NCBI RefSeq assembly: GCF_000966195.1
Contig: NZ_LAHL01000006.1
Location: 1-34,404 of the forward strand
Direction: 5' to 3'
DNA: 34,404 nucleotides
From: Domibacillus robiginosus
Lineage (GTDB): Bacteria; Bacillota; Bacilli; Bacillales; Domibacillaceae
The notes under the pieces were generated by a model, which did no database searches, was not told the DNA's origin, and saw only the letters and a program-made list of their open reading frames with translations. Made by a program: the position numbers and the translations under genes. This document shows positions 1 through 7,420 of this stretch, in pieces (positions within the stretch are counted from its first letter, which is position 1; every line of letters starts with the position of its first letter).

Positions 1-25
1 AGGACGCCGCCAGGCAAACGCAGAG

Positions 26-52
26 AGGACAGCGAAAGCTGTTCTTTTTTTT
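26..52 (+). terminator. Rho-independent terminator of a gene upstream of the window
   Basis: AGGACAGC and GCTGTTCT pair around a GAAA tetraloop (one G-T wobble), followed by eight T. The gene it ends lies to the left of the window. Confidence 0.8.
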
Positions 53-72
53 GTTATGATCGTTTTTACAGG

Positions 73-105
73 AAAACTCGCTCAAATTACTTGGGCGGGT
101 TTTAT
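73..105 (+). terminator. Second, tandem terminator hairpin
   Basis: AAAACTCGCTCAA pairs with TTGGGCGGGTTTT through a 5-nt loop with several T-G wobbles. It isolates the padR operon from upstream transcription. Confidence 0.6.
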
Positions 106-151
106 TTATGTACTTAAAATTTGTAAATAAAAATGAATAAACGTATTTCTG

Positions 152-180
152 TTGACAAATATATCATTAAACGATATATT
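152..180 (+). promoter_or_regulatory. Sigma-A promoter of the padR-DUF2812 operon
   Basis: TTGACA at 152-157, a 17-nt spacer, and TATATT at 175-180. The spacer is filled by a PadR-type palindrome, so a bound repressor would occlude RNA polymerase directly. Confidence 0.8.
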
Positions 181-211
181 TTATTTAATAATATATCATT
201 AAATGATATAT
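159..211 (+). promoter_or_regulatory. Two tandem PadR-type palindromic operators
   Basis: Site 1 (159-179) is ATATATC-N7-GATATAT. Site 2 (191-211) is a 21-bp perfect palindrome ATATATCATT-A-AATGATATAT. Their centres are 32 bp apart, about three helical turns. Site 1 lies between the -35 and -10 boxes and site 2 lies just after the start of transcription. This fits autoregulation by the adjacent PadR protein, which is inference. Confidence 0.7.
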
Positions 212-229
212 AGGAATGAAGGTGATAAA

Positions 230-568
230 ATGGCAAGAAATGATGCTCTTGAAACAGGCGAACTAACCGATACATCCTATTACATCTTGCTTTCATTACT
301 GGAAGCGCAGCATGGCTACTTAATTATGAAGAACATTGAAGAAATGACCAATCAGCAATTTACTATCGGCCCGGCCTCCATGTATACAACAATTAAAAAA
401 CTATTAGCTGCAGGAATGATTGAGCAGTTAGAAGAAGAAAAGGATAAACGTAAAACATACATTGCTACAAAGAAAGGTGTGGACCTGCTCAAAAAAGATG
501 TTCAACGTCGTCAGGAGATGCTTCTTCATGCAAAAACAATTTTTGAACAGAGAGGGGAAAATCTGTAA
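230..568 (+). CDS. PadR family transcriptional regulator
   Basis: A 112-aa winged-helix repressor of the small PadR subfamily (PF03551). The N-terminal winged helix covers about residues 10-90, with SYYILLSLLEAQHGYLIM as helix 1 and PASMYTTIKKLL as the recognition region. A short charged C-terminal dimerisation helix follows. Start chosen at ATG 230, behind GAAGGTGAT; an upstream in-frame ATG at 203 lies inside the operator and lacks a ribosome-binding site. The stop overlaps the start of the DUF2812 gene (TAATG), so the two are translationally coupled. PadR genes paired with a small membrane protein are typically autoregulated and induced by membrane-active or cell-wall compounds; the inducer here is unknown. 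Confidence 0.9.
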   Translation: MARNDALETGELTDTSYYILLSLLEAQHGYLIMKNIEEMTNQQFTIGPASMYTTIKKLLAAGMIEQLEEEKDKRKTYIATKKGVDLLKKDVQRRQEMLLHAKTIFEQRGENL

Positions 569-1122
569 TGAAAAAAACGAAGTACATGGGAAGTGGCGGG
601 TTAGCATTTGACGAAGAACAGGATATGACCAGGCTTGAAAAGATGGCTCGTAAAGGCTGGATGTTTGATCGCTTTGCTTTCATGGGTTATAAGCTAAAAA
701 AAGCACAGCCTCAAGAAATACAATATTCATTGGATTACCGTAAGAATGCGGACAGTGATTATTTCGCCTACTTTAAAGAAGCAGGCTGGTCACACGTTGC
801 TTCTTCAGCAAATTATATACACTTATTTAGCGCTCCTCCTGGTACAGTACCTATTTACTCAGACAAGGAAACCATGATCGATAAGTATGAAAACGAAAAA
901 ATAATGATGAGAAAAGGCGCTTTTGTAATGCTTCTTGTAACTTTGTTATGCATGGCAGCCATTTACTTTACAAATAACACGACTTTGTTTAGTGGAATCC
1001 AAGGATTAGTAGAGGGTGCATTAAATATTGTGCTTTGTATTTCACTGATTGGACTCATTTTTACGGGAATGCCGTACGTCGGCTATTTATATCGAGTGAA
1101 TAAGCTTAAAAAGATTAAATAA
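568..1122 (+). CDS. DUF2812 domain membrane protein
   Basis: A 184-aa protein. The N-terminal cytoplasmic DUF2812 domain (about residues 10-95) shows the family's aromatic pattern: KMARKGWMFDRF, then EIQYSLDYR, then YFKEAGWSHV. Two predicted transmembrane helices follow at about 111-132 and 148-172, then a basic tail (VNKLKKIK) that suggests a cytosolic C-terminus. It starts on the A of the padR stop codon and ends just before a terminator, so the operon is bicistronic. DUF2812 proteins are nearly always next to PadR regulators. Their biochemical role is not established, and a sensing or protective role at the membrane is inference. Confidence 0.85.
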   Translation: MKKTKYMGSGGLAFDEEQDMTRLEKMARKGWMFDRFAFMGYKLKKAQPQEIQYSLDYRKNADSDYFAYFKEAGWSHVASSANYIHLFSAPPGTVPIYSDKETMIDKYENEKIMMRKGAFVMLLVTLLCMAAIYFTNNTTLFSGIQGLVEGALNIVLCISLIGLIFTGMPYVGYLYRVNKLKKIK

Positions 1123-1135
1123 ACTAGGTATTTAA

Positions 1136-1175
1136 AAAAAGACCTTCTAAATTGATATAGTTCAGAAGGTCTTTT
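1136..1175 (+). terminator. Terminator of the padR-DUF2812 operon
   Basis: AAAAAGACCTTCT and AGAAGGTCTTTT form a 12-bp stem with T and A runs on both sides, so it could work in either direction. A further small hairpin, ATCAAGC-aaaa-GCTTGAT, lies at 1199-1216 without a T run. Confidence 0.8.
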
Positions 1176-1350
1176 ATGCCTATCTTTTTTCAATTTGAAT
1201 CAAGCAAAAGCTTGATGTGCTCTTTTGGAACACACTAGCAAAGGCTAAATGCTTTAACGGTGTATAACATGGTTTTCGCTTGGAGTAATAGTTATTTGAA
1301 AGCATTTTATAGCCGCGCCATACTTCAAAGAAATAAAACAACGAAGCTGA

Positions 1351-2178
1351 TTAAAAATAGATGATATAAATAAGCGCTGCTAATGCAATTCGATAAATAG
1401 CGAAGGGGATCAATTGTACACGATTGATTAGTTTTAAAAAAAACTTAATGGAGACTAATGCAAAGAAAAAAGCACTTACAAAACCAACGATAAAAAACGG
1501 AATAGCGTCCACCGTAAAATACTGCCATTTACTTAATAATGATAAAAAGCTGGCACCCGCCATGATGGGCACTGCCATAATAAATGTAAAATCAGCGGCC
1601 GCCCGGTGGCTCATGCCAAGTAAAACACCACCTGAAATAGTAGAACCAGATCGAGAAAATCCTGGCCACAATGATAAACATTGAATAAGTCCGACGTAAA
1701 ATGCCTGCTTATAGGTAATTTGGTCAACAGTATCGACTTTGACTGTGCTCTTACGTTTGCTTATTAAGTCAGCTGCAATCATTAAAAAAGCACCAATTAC
1801 GAGACCAATCAGAACCGTTTTTAAAGAAAAAAGGTGTTCATCAATGTAATCTTCAAACAATACGCCTAAAACCCCGGCAGGCAGCAGACCGACTATGATA
1901 TGGGTTAAACGCAGCTTTCCAGAGAAGCTTTGTGTTTCTTTTTTTAATCCCAATAAATCGACGAATCGATTTCGAAAAACCACGACAACGGCTAAAATAG
2001 AACCCAATTGAATAACAATTTTAAATGTATTCGCCACTTTTTCATCTAAAAAATCCTTGGAACGAAGCCACATGTCATCAACAATAATCATATGGCCGGT
2101 AGAAGAAACCGGCGCAAACTCAGTCAATCCCTCTACAACGCCTAAAACGAGGGCGCTAAATAACTCCCATATATTCAT
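1351..2178 (-). CDS. uppP: Undecaprenyl-diphosphatase UppP (BacA family)
   Basis: A 275-aa polytopic membrane enzyme, close to the usual family length. It dephosphorylates undecaprenyl pyrophosphate to recycle the lipid carrier of peptidoglycan synthesis, and raised levels give bacitracin tolerance. Visible signatures are the acidic motif EGLTEFAPVSSTGH (Glu16, Glu20, His29) and PGFSRSGST at about 172-180 with the catalytic Arg, with hydrophobic helices throughout. GGAGATT lies 6 nt before the ATG. The gene is the last of a padR-membrane protein-uppP run, 30 bp after the preceding stop, so its expression is probably at least partly under the PadR protein. That placement is unusual, since uppP is normally monocistronic. 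Confidence 0.95.
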   Translation of the reverse strand: MNIWELFSALVLGVVEGLTEFAPVSSTGHMIIVDDMWLRSKDFLDEKVANTFKIVIQLGSILAVVVVFRNRFVDLLGLKKETQSFSGKLRLTHIIVGLLPAGVLGVLFEDYIDEHLFSLKTVLIGLVIGAFLMIAADLISKRKSTVKVDTVDQITYKQAFYVGLIQCLSLWPGFSRSGSTISGGVLLGMSHRAAADFTFIMAVPIMAGASFLSLLSKWQYFTVDAIPFFIVGFVSAFFFALVSIKFFLKLINRVQLIPFAIYRIALAALIYIIYF

Positions 2179-2208
2179 TGATTCAATCTCCTTATATCTA
2201 TTGTTCTT

Positions 2209-2844
2209 TTATTCATCTTTTAATTTTTTGTACAGGATAATATCGACTACCTTATACACGAAGAATAAGCCGGCAAATCCAATCCCGTACGCCAATATCG
2301 TATAGGCTCCAGCAAGCAAGAAAAGTGATGAAGAGCTTGTATGAGCCAGCAACAGTATGAAAAAAGCTAAAAAAGCCAAAAATGAAAATCCAATTAAATA
2401 ATAATGAGCATGCAAATTAAATAGCATCGTATTTTTGGATAAAGCGGAGAATTCTTTAACTTTAAACTGGCTTATCGCTTCTTTTGCTGCATCCTCTTTT
2501 GTTTTTCCGTTATTTATTTGATCATGAACATAGTCTTCCAGGTATGCTTGAAGCTCTAATTTTTCTTCATGATCCAGTGCCAGCTGGTCAACGAAAGCAA
2601 AGATATCATGATTTTTTTGATATAGGGCGTTGATTCGGATATGTCCAATATAATTTAATGCTCCCCAAAGTGCTGCAAGGATAAATGCTCCGCCATACCC
2701 TAATAAAGCCGTTATCTGAACAAATGCTGGGATGAAGTAAAGATCCAGATAAAATGATACACCAAAAATAATAATGGAAATTAGCAATAGCCAGGAGTAT
2801 TTAATATCGTTTAAACTAAAAGCTTTTGTAACAAAATGCTGCAT
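2209..2844 (-). CDS. Membrane protein with a HAAS-like cytoplasmic domain, PadR partner
   Basis: A 211-aa protein. Two hydrophobic helices (about 17-40 and 43-68) are followed by a charged helical segment (about 73-135, including EEKLELQAYLEDYVHDQI and TKEDAAKEAISQF), then three more helices (about 147-205). The middle segment resembles the HAAS / permease-prefix domain found in membrane proteins encoded beside PadR regulators, where it is thought to be the contact surface for PadR. GAGGAGG lies 7 nt before the ATG, at the end of the padR gene. I recognise the architecture but not an exact family, and I assign no activity. Confidence 0.75.
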   Translation of the reverse strand: MQHFVTKAFSLNDIKYSWLLLISIIIFGVSFYLDLYFIPAFVQITALLGYGGAFILAALWGALNYIGHIRINALYQKNHDIFAFVDQLALDHEEKLELQAYLEDYVHDQINNGKTKEDAAKEAISQFKVKEFSALSKNTMLFNLHAHYYLIGFSFLAFLAFFILLLAHTSSSSLFLLAGAYTILAYGIGFAGLFFVYKVVDIILYKKLKDE

Positions 2845-2856
2845 TCTTAATCCTCC

Positions 2857-3171
2857 TCAAATAAATCGCTCAATGATGGCCGCCATGTGTCGCCAATCGT
2901 GAATGAATGTTTGTAACAGGTCCTTTCCTTCTGCTGTAATCGCATAATATTTTCTCCTTCCTCCGTGGCTTTGATTGCCCCAATAAGCGGATATGGCTTT
3001 TTGCTTTTCCAGTCGTTTTAAGGAAAGATAAAGAGTTGCTTCCTGTATCTCAAATTCACCTTCTGTTCTTTCTTTAATAGCTTTTGAAATCTCATATCCA
3101 TAACTATCCATTTCCTGAAGTATAGAAAGAATGAGAAGGTCAATAGTTCCTTTGAGCATTTCTTTATTCAA
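2857..3171 (-). CDS. PadR family transcriptional regulator (second copy)
   Basis: A 104-aa PadR winged-helix protein: LKGTIDLLILSILQEMDSYG forms helix 1, and EATLYLSLKRLEKQKAI with GRRKYYAITAEGK forms the recognition helix and wing. The start is taken as TTG 3171 because GGAGGG lies 6 nt upstream. The in-frame ATG at 3201 falls within the palindromic promoter-proximal DNA and would add ten residues untypical of the family. Twelve bases separate it from the membrane gene. It is only distantly similar to the first PadR (230-568), and its operator sequence differs (TTAAGTA repeats rather than ATATATC), so the two systems probably do not cross-talk. Confidence 0.9.
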   Translation of the reverse strand: MNKEMLKGTIDLLILSILQEMDSYGYEISKAIKERTEGEFEIQEATLYLSLKRLEKQKAISAYWGNQSHGGRRKYYAITAEGKDLLQTFIHDWRHMAAIIERFI

Positions 3172-3177
3172 ATTCAA

Positions 3178-3250
3178 CCCTCCTACATTACTTAAAATCA
3201 TTAAGTACTTAACAATAATGAATAATAAATGATATTACTTAACATTGCAA
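3178..3250 (-). promoter_or_regulatory. Promoter and TTAAGTA operator cluster of the padR-uppP operon
   Basis: Read on the minus strand, TTGCAA (3250-3245), a 17-nt spacer and TATTAT (3227-3222) form a sigma-A promoter. TTAAGTAAT lies in the spacer. The perfect 12-bp palindrome TTAAGTACTTAA (3201-3212) lies at the start of the transcript, and a third TTAAGTAAT lies at about 3186-3194. These are likely PadR binding sites (inference). Confidence 0.65.
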
Positions 3251-3378
3251 GGTATTATATTGATGTTTAAATGAATACAAGGGAAGAACTTGCTTAAGAG
3301 TGCTGTTAAACTAAAGGAATGAGAAAAATGAACAAAAATATTGCTGTTTTACAAGTTTGGTTAAAGTAAAGGAATTCT

Positions 3379-3519
3379 TTGAAATGGGGTGAAGAGAATG
3401 CTTTCTATACTGTTCGAAGTAAATTGTTTTCGAGCTGGAGAAAACGTGTACCAGCCATCGAGGGAGAAATCAGCTCTTTAAAAACCAGACGTGAAAACAG
3501 TGCAGGCAGTTATTTTTAA
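3379..3519 (+). CDS. Possible small ORF or gene remnant, unknown
   Basis: A 46-codon frame opens at TTG 3379, 5 nt after AAAGGAA, and runs to TAA 3519. The product is basic and Trp/Ser-rich (SSWRKRVPAIEGE) and has no family I recognise. Codon use looks protein-like, but the frame is short and is preceded by stops in all frames. It may be a true small protein or the tail of a decayed gene. The rest of 3251-3583 shows no other gene. Confidence 0.25.
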   Translation: MKWGEENAFYTVRSKLFSSWRKRVPAIEGEISSLKTRRENSAGSYF

Positions 3520-3583
3520 TTTTGGGATAAAGTCAATATAAAGTGACTTTTCTGTTTATATTTGAGAGGGGTGCTTTCTTAAA

Positions 3584-4324
3584 ATGAATGAATTAGATTT
3601 TTACGATAAAGTTGGCAAAACAAATGGATGGAATTTTAGCCAGTTACAAGTTATAACTGAAGGGATTGAGTGGGATTTTTACGAAGAAGTAACGAAAAGA
3701 TGTAGAAGGTCTGATATCCTTTTAGATGTCGGCACAGGCGGAGGAGAAAATGTATTAAAAATTGCTTCTTCATTGCTTTTCCTGGTGGGAATTGATTTAT
3801 CGGGTGAAATGATAGGGACAGCTCAATCAAATCTTAAAAATTCAAACGTCTCAAACGTTCGATTTTCCGAAATGTCTGCTGCTCATTTGCAATTTCCTGA
3901 TGGTTTTTTTGATGTTGTTTCAAGCTGCCATGCACCGTTTGTCTCGGCTGAAATAGCCAGAGTATTAAAAAAAGGGGGGACTTTTCTAACACAGCAAGTC
4001 AGTGAAGAAGATAAAGTAAATATAAAAACAGCCTTCGGACGGGGCCAATCCTTCGGAGAATTGGATGGAATGTTAAAAGAAAAATATATAAAGGAACTGA
4101 AAGAAGCAGGTTTTACTAAAGTTCAATCTTTTGCATACCGTGCTACAGAGTATTATCAAAGGCCAGAAGATCTTATATTCTTACTAAAACATACACCGAT
4201 TATTCCTGATTTTGGACAGTGCGAGAAAGACCTGGATATTTTGAATGATTTTATTCAATGTAACATAACAGAAAAAGGCATCCGCACCAATTGTGATCGG
4301 TTCCTCATCATAGCTAATAAGTGA
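3584..4324 (+). CDS. Class I SAM-dependent methyltransferase
   Basis: A 246-aa Rossmann-fold methyltransferase of the Methyltransf_11 / UbiE-like type. Motif I is LLDVGTGGGENVLKIA (about 46-61), the acidic end of strand 2 is VGIDLSGEMI (about 67-76), motif II is FFDVVSSCHAPF and motif III is EIARVLKKGGTFLTQQVS. The substrate cannot be read from the sequence. A GAGAGGGG ribosome-binding site lies 12 nt before the ATG, longer than ideal, but no better start exists. It stands alone, with 459 bp to the next gene. Proximity to vmlR might suggest an antibiotic link, but nothing marks it as an rRNA methylase, so that is not claimed. Confidence 0.85.
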   Translation: MNELDFYDKVGKTNGWNFSQLQVITEGIEWDFYEEVTKRCRRSDILLDVGTGGGENVLKIASSLLFLVGIDLSGEMIGTAQSNLKNSNVSNVRFSEMSAAHLQFPDGFFDVVSSCHAPFVSAEIARVLKKGGTFLTQQVSEEDKVNIKTAFGRGQSFGELDGMLKEKYIKELKEAGFTKVQSFAYRATEYYQRPEDLIFLLKHTPIIPDFGQCEKDLDILNDFIQCNITEKGIRTNCDRFLIIANK

Positions 4325-4516
4325 CTTATTCTCTTTTGATCAGTAGGTGCCTTTATTGAAAATTGAGGATTCAAAGCAAACGTTCTTTATTTCCTGATGC
4401 TTCATTATAGTAAAGATATTGCTTGATCACACGGCTGATAAATTGATGAAGTAAAAAAAGCAGTGAGTTTTTGTCCAAACAGTGATTGAGAAAAACAGGG
4501 CTTAGGTTATTTCCTT

Positions 4517-4545
4517 TTGTTTTATAGAGAAGGTTATGCTACAAT
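4517..4545 (+). promoter_or_regulatory. Sigma-A promoter for the vmlR leader
   Basis: TTGTTT (4517-4522), a 17-nt spacer and TACAAT (4540-4545). Transcription would start near 4552, giving a leader of about 230 nt before the vmlR start codon. The stretch 4325-4516 between the methyltransferase and this promoter shows no gene. Confidence 0.7.
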
Positions 4546-4563
4546 CGTATGTAATTCATATGT

Positions 4564-4752
4564 AGAAAGGAATGATGGGTGGACGATGATTAACTAATCT
4601 TATTTTTCGAATTTGAAACGGCATATTTCAAATCATCAAAAAATAGGATTAGTCTGCCCATCTTCAATACGTTATACAGCTATTTTTGAAAATAGCTTAT
4701 TTCATCATGCAAAGGTACGGCTAATCCTTCCAACTAACTGGGAGGATTTTTT
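4564..4752 (+). promoter_or_regulatory. Ribosome-dependent transcription attenuator of vmlR
   Basis: The leader has mutually exclusive pairings. AGAAAGGA (4564-4571), a strong ribosome-binding site, precedes several tiny candidate ORFs: GTG 4579 (M-D-D-D), ATG 4575 (M-G-G-R) and ATG 4586 (M-I-N). Their stops all fall at 4587-4597. The first stem pairs ACTAATCTTATTTTT (4593-4607) with AAAAATAGGATTAGT (4639-4653). A middle hairpin is at 4678-4697. The terminator arm contains CTAATCC (4721-4727), which can instead pair with GGATTAG (4646-4652). A ribosome stalled on the leader ORF would cover the 5' arm, free GGATTAG, and prevent the terminator. The same logic is known for the vmlR-type leaders of Bacillus. 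The pairings are seen in the sequence; the mechanism is inferred. Confidence 0.75.
4723..4752 (+). terminator. Attenuator terminator hairpin upstream of vmlR
   Basis: AATCCTTCC (4723-4731) pairs with GGGAGGATT (4740-4748), followed by T4. Its 5' arm overlaps the antiterminator pairing segment. Confidence 0.75.
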
Positions 4753-4783
4753 GTTCTCCCTTTAAAAGAGAGGGTACGTTTAT

Positions 4784-6418
4784 ATGAAAGAATTATTAAA
4801 ATTAAGCAATATGAGCTACGAAGCAGGTGATATGAACATTTTTGAACAAGCAGATGCGGTTGTTCAAAAAAAGGATGTGATTGGTTTAATTGGCAAAAAC
4901 GGTGCGGGCAAATCCACTTTACTGCATCTAATCAACCGTGACTTAACCCCAACAGTAGGACATATAGAATGGCTGCAGCCAAATCTGAAAATGGTAATGG
5001 TTGAACAAGAAGCTGAATCACATTCGTCTGAAGATAAAACGCTTAATGAGGTCAGGTTACGGGAAAAATGGAGTGTGCCAGAGCAGGATTACGCGCATTT
5101 AAGCGGCGGGGAAAAATTGAAAGCCCGACTTGCACAGGGATTTTCAAAAGATGCAGACCTTTTATTATTGGATGAACCGACAAACCATCTCGATGAACAA
5201 AGTATCAAATTTCTCATCAGTCAGATAAAACAATATAAAGGCACTATTATTTTGGTTTCACACGATCGTCATTTTCTCAATAATGTAACCACCAAAATAT
5301 GGTCAATTGAAGGGAAAAAGCTTATCGAACATAAAGGTAATTACTCTAGTTACATGGCGGTCCGCAAACAGAAAAGACTGACCCAGCAAGGAGAGTATGA
5401 AAAGCAGCAAAAAATGGTTAAACGGATCGAAGACCAGATGAACAATCTGACTTCCTGGTCCCAAAAAGCCCACGCCCAATCTACAAAGCAGGAAGGCTTC
5501 AAAGAACATTACCGCACAAAAGCAAAGCGAATGGACACACAGGTAAAATCAAAACAAAAGCGTCTGGAAAGGGAGCTCCAAAGAACAAAAGTTGAACCGG
5601 TTGAGCCTGAATATACGGTTCAATTTTCCATTAAGAACAATAACAGGACAGGAAAACGTTTTTTAGAAATCAAAAATGTAACAAAGACTTTTAACGGCCG
5701 AACACTGTTTAAAAACGTCCATTTTACGATTCAGCATGGTGAAAAAGTATCAATCATAGGTCCGAATGGCAGCGGAAAAACAACATTATTGAACATAATG
5801 CTTGGAGAGGAAACGGCTGAAGGCGATGTATGGATATCACCGTCTGCAAATGTTGGTTATTTGACTCAGGAAGTATTCGATTTACCGCTTGACCAAACAC
5901 CAGAGCAGCTTTTTGTCCAGGAAACATTCGAGGCGAGAGGAAAAGTACAAACCTTGATGAAGCATTTAGGATTTGCTGCTTCTCAATGGACGGAGCCTAT
6001 TCAAAATATGAGTATGGGTGAGCGTGTAAAATGTAAGTTAATGAAGTATATACTGGAAGAAAAAGATGTGCTTGTTTTAGATGAACCAACGAATCACCTG
6101 GACTTGCCTTCACGTGAACAACTGGAAGATACGTTAGCCCAGTACAATGGAACGCTCATTATTGTTTCCCATGATCGGCATTTTATTGAAAAAACGACAA
6201 GCAGTAAACTTGTTATAGCGAATCGGACTATTCAAAAACAATTGGATAAATCGCAGCTTAACAAAGATGATTCAGACGAAAAGCGATTAAAGCTTGAAAC
6301 AGAAAGACAAGAAGTTTTAGGGAAGCTGAGCTTCATGAACTCACATGATGCAGCATACACAGAACTTGATCAGAGATTCAAGGAACTGACGAAGCAAATA
6401 AAGGAGCTTTTGGAATGA
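4784..6418 (+). CDS. vmlR: ABC-F ribosome protection protein VmlR
   Basis: A 544-aa twin-ATPase ABC-F protein without membrane segments. It matches the length and, as far as I recall its sequence, most of B. subtilis VmlR, including the interdomain linker. ATPase 1 has GKNGAGKS (37-44), LSGGE (106-110) and LLLLDEPTNHLD. A charged linker of about residues 185-275 contains NNLTSWSQKAHAQSTKQEGF, the antibiotic-resistance loop that reaches the peptidyl-transferase centre. ATPase 2 has GPNGSGKT (326-333), MSMGE (409-413) and VLVLDEPTNHLD. VmlR displaces lincosamides, streptogramin A and pleuromutilins from the ribosome. The start at 4784 follows GAGGG by 9 nt. Regulation is by the attenuator directly upstream. 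A terminator follows, so it is monocistronic. Confidence 0.95.
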   Translation: MKELLKLSNMSYEAGDMNIFEQADAVVQKKDVIGLIGKNGAGKSTLLHLINRDLTPTVGHIEWLQPNLKMVMVEQEAESHSSEDKTLNEVRLREKWSVPEQDYAHLSGGEKLKARLAQGFSKDADLLLLDEPTNHLDEQSIKFLISQIKQYKGTIILVSHDRHFLNNVTTKIWSIEGKKLIEHKGNYSSYMAVRKQKRLTQQGEYEKQQKMVKRIEDQMNNLTSWSQKAHAQSTKQEGFKEHYRTKAKRMDTQVKSKQKRLERELQRTKVEPVEPEYTVQFSIKNNNRTGKRFLEIKNVTKTFNGRTLFKNVHFTIQHGEKVSIIGPNGSGKTTLLNIMLGEETAEGDVWISPSANVGYLTQEVFDLPLDQTPEQLFVQETFEARGKVQTLMKHLGFAASQWTEPIQNMSMGERVKCKLMKYILEEKDVLVLDEPTNHLDLPSREQLEDTLAQYNGTLIIVSHDRHFIEKTTSSKLVIANRTIQKQLDKSQLNKDDSDEKRLKLETERQEVLGKLSFMNSHDAAYTELDQRFKELTKQIKELLE

Positions 6419-6499
6419 AACGGTCTCAGAGACGTTAAAAACTGTACCTGTATGTGGATACTGTAAAGTATTATGATATGAAAGCCTGAAATACAATTG

Positions 6500-6537
6500 G
6501 CACCTCCAGCTCGTAACGGCTGGAGGTGCTTTATTTA
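6500..6537 (+). terminator. Terminator after vmlR
   Basis: GCACCTCCAGC and GCTGGAGGTGC form a perfect 11-bp stem with an 8-nt loop, followed by TTTATTTAT. The small ORF overlapping it is not a gene. Confidence 0.9.
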
Positions 6538-6733
6538 TCTACTTCTAAAGATAGAAAGGAAAAAGCTCGATAAAGAATTTTGTATTAGGACGCACAAAGC
6601 CAGAAATAAACGGAGCGGGATTTGGTGCGGAGAAATGTTCAATTGTTCGGCGCAGCGAATAACTGCTTTCGCCATCGAGTGGAGCTGATCTTTTTCGGAC
6701 ATACTAATAAAAACTCTGTTAAAGGGTGATGGT

Positions 6734-7294
6734 ATGAAAAAGAAGGTTATTTTATTTTTAAGTATAACGTTTGTTACCGTAATGGTCGCTGTGTTTATTA
6801 GAGATTTGATGAATGGGAATTCTTCTACCTGGCCGGATGCACTTGGCAGGACTTTATTCAGTGTACTGCCTATTTCACTTTTATTTTTAAAGAAAATCCC
6901 TTTTAATCTGCCGTTGATTATTGGCTACTATCTTTTGTTATTTTGTACGTTCTTTCTAGGCGCCATCCTGAAATTTTATGATCGTTTTCATTGGTGGGAT
7001 ACAGCACTTCATTTTTTTGGAAGTGCTTATACGGCCTTTGTCGGTATCGCGATTTACAACATTCTTCTGCCAAATAGGTTAGATAAAGAAATCTCACGCT
7101 GGATGATCTTTTTGTTTGTTTGGTCCTTCGCGGTGACGTTCAGTGTTCTATGGGAAAGTGCTGAATTTGCCGGGGGAGTTATGGGTGTTATGGAAGAAGA
7201 CAGTAATAGGGATACGATGACGGATATGCTGACAGGTGCAGCGGGCGCCATTATCGTCGCTTGTTATGCGGCTCTTCAAAAAAGGGCTGGCTGA
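6734..7294 (+). CDS. YjdF/DUF2238-like membrane protein
   Basis: A 186-aa integral membrane protein with about five to six helices. It carries conserved polar motifs seen in the DUF2238 / YjdF family: FHWWDTALHFFGS after the third helix, SVLWESAEF, and the acidic segment with NRDTMTDMLTGAAGA before the last helix. The His, Asp and Glu at helix ends look like a metal or proton site, but no function is established for the family. GGTGAT lies 4 nt before the ATG. It is monocistronic between the vmlR terminator and the next gene, 126 bp downstream. Confidence 0.75.
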   Translation: MKKKVILFLSITFVTVMVAVFIRDLMNGNSSTWPDALGRTLFSVLPISLLFLKKIPFNLPLIIGYYLLLFCTFFLGAILKFYDRFHWWDTALHFFGSAYTAFVGIAIYNILLPNRLDKEISRWMIFLFVWSFAVTFSVLWESAEFAGGVMGVMEEDSNRDTMTDMLTGAAGAIIVACYAALQKRAG

Positions 7295-7420
7295 ATTACT
7301 GCTAATCATGACCCGTACGAAAAAATAAGAGGCTAATTATTATTGAGCGAACGAGGCAGAAGAGTTTAATCAGGCTATGTTAAAATAAGGTATAGATATG
7401 TAGCCGGGAGCTGATTAAAA

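Noticed and set aside
3584-4324. Methyltransferase as an rRNA methylase giving antibiotic resistance together with vmlR
   Set aside because: The motifs are those of general small-molecule methyltransferases and the genes have separate promoters.
6497-6688. 63-codon plus-strand frame after vmlR
   Set aside because: Its start overlaps the vmlR terminator stem and there is no ribosome-binding site.
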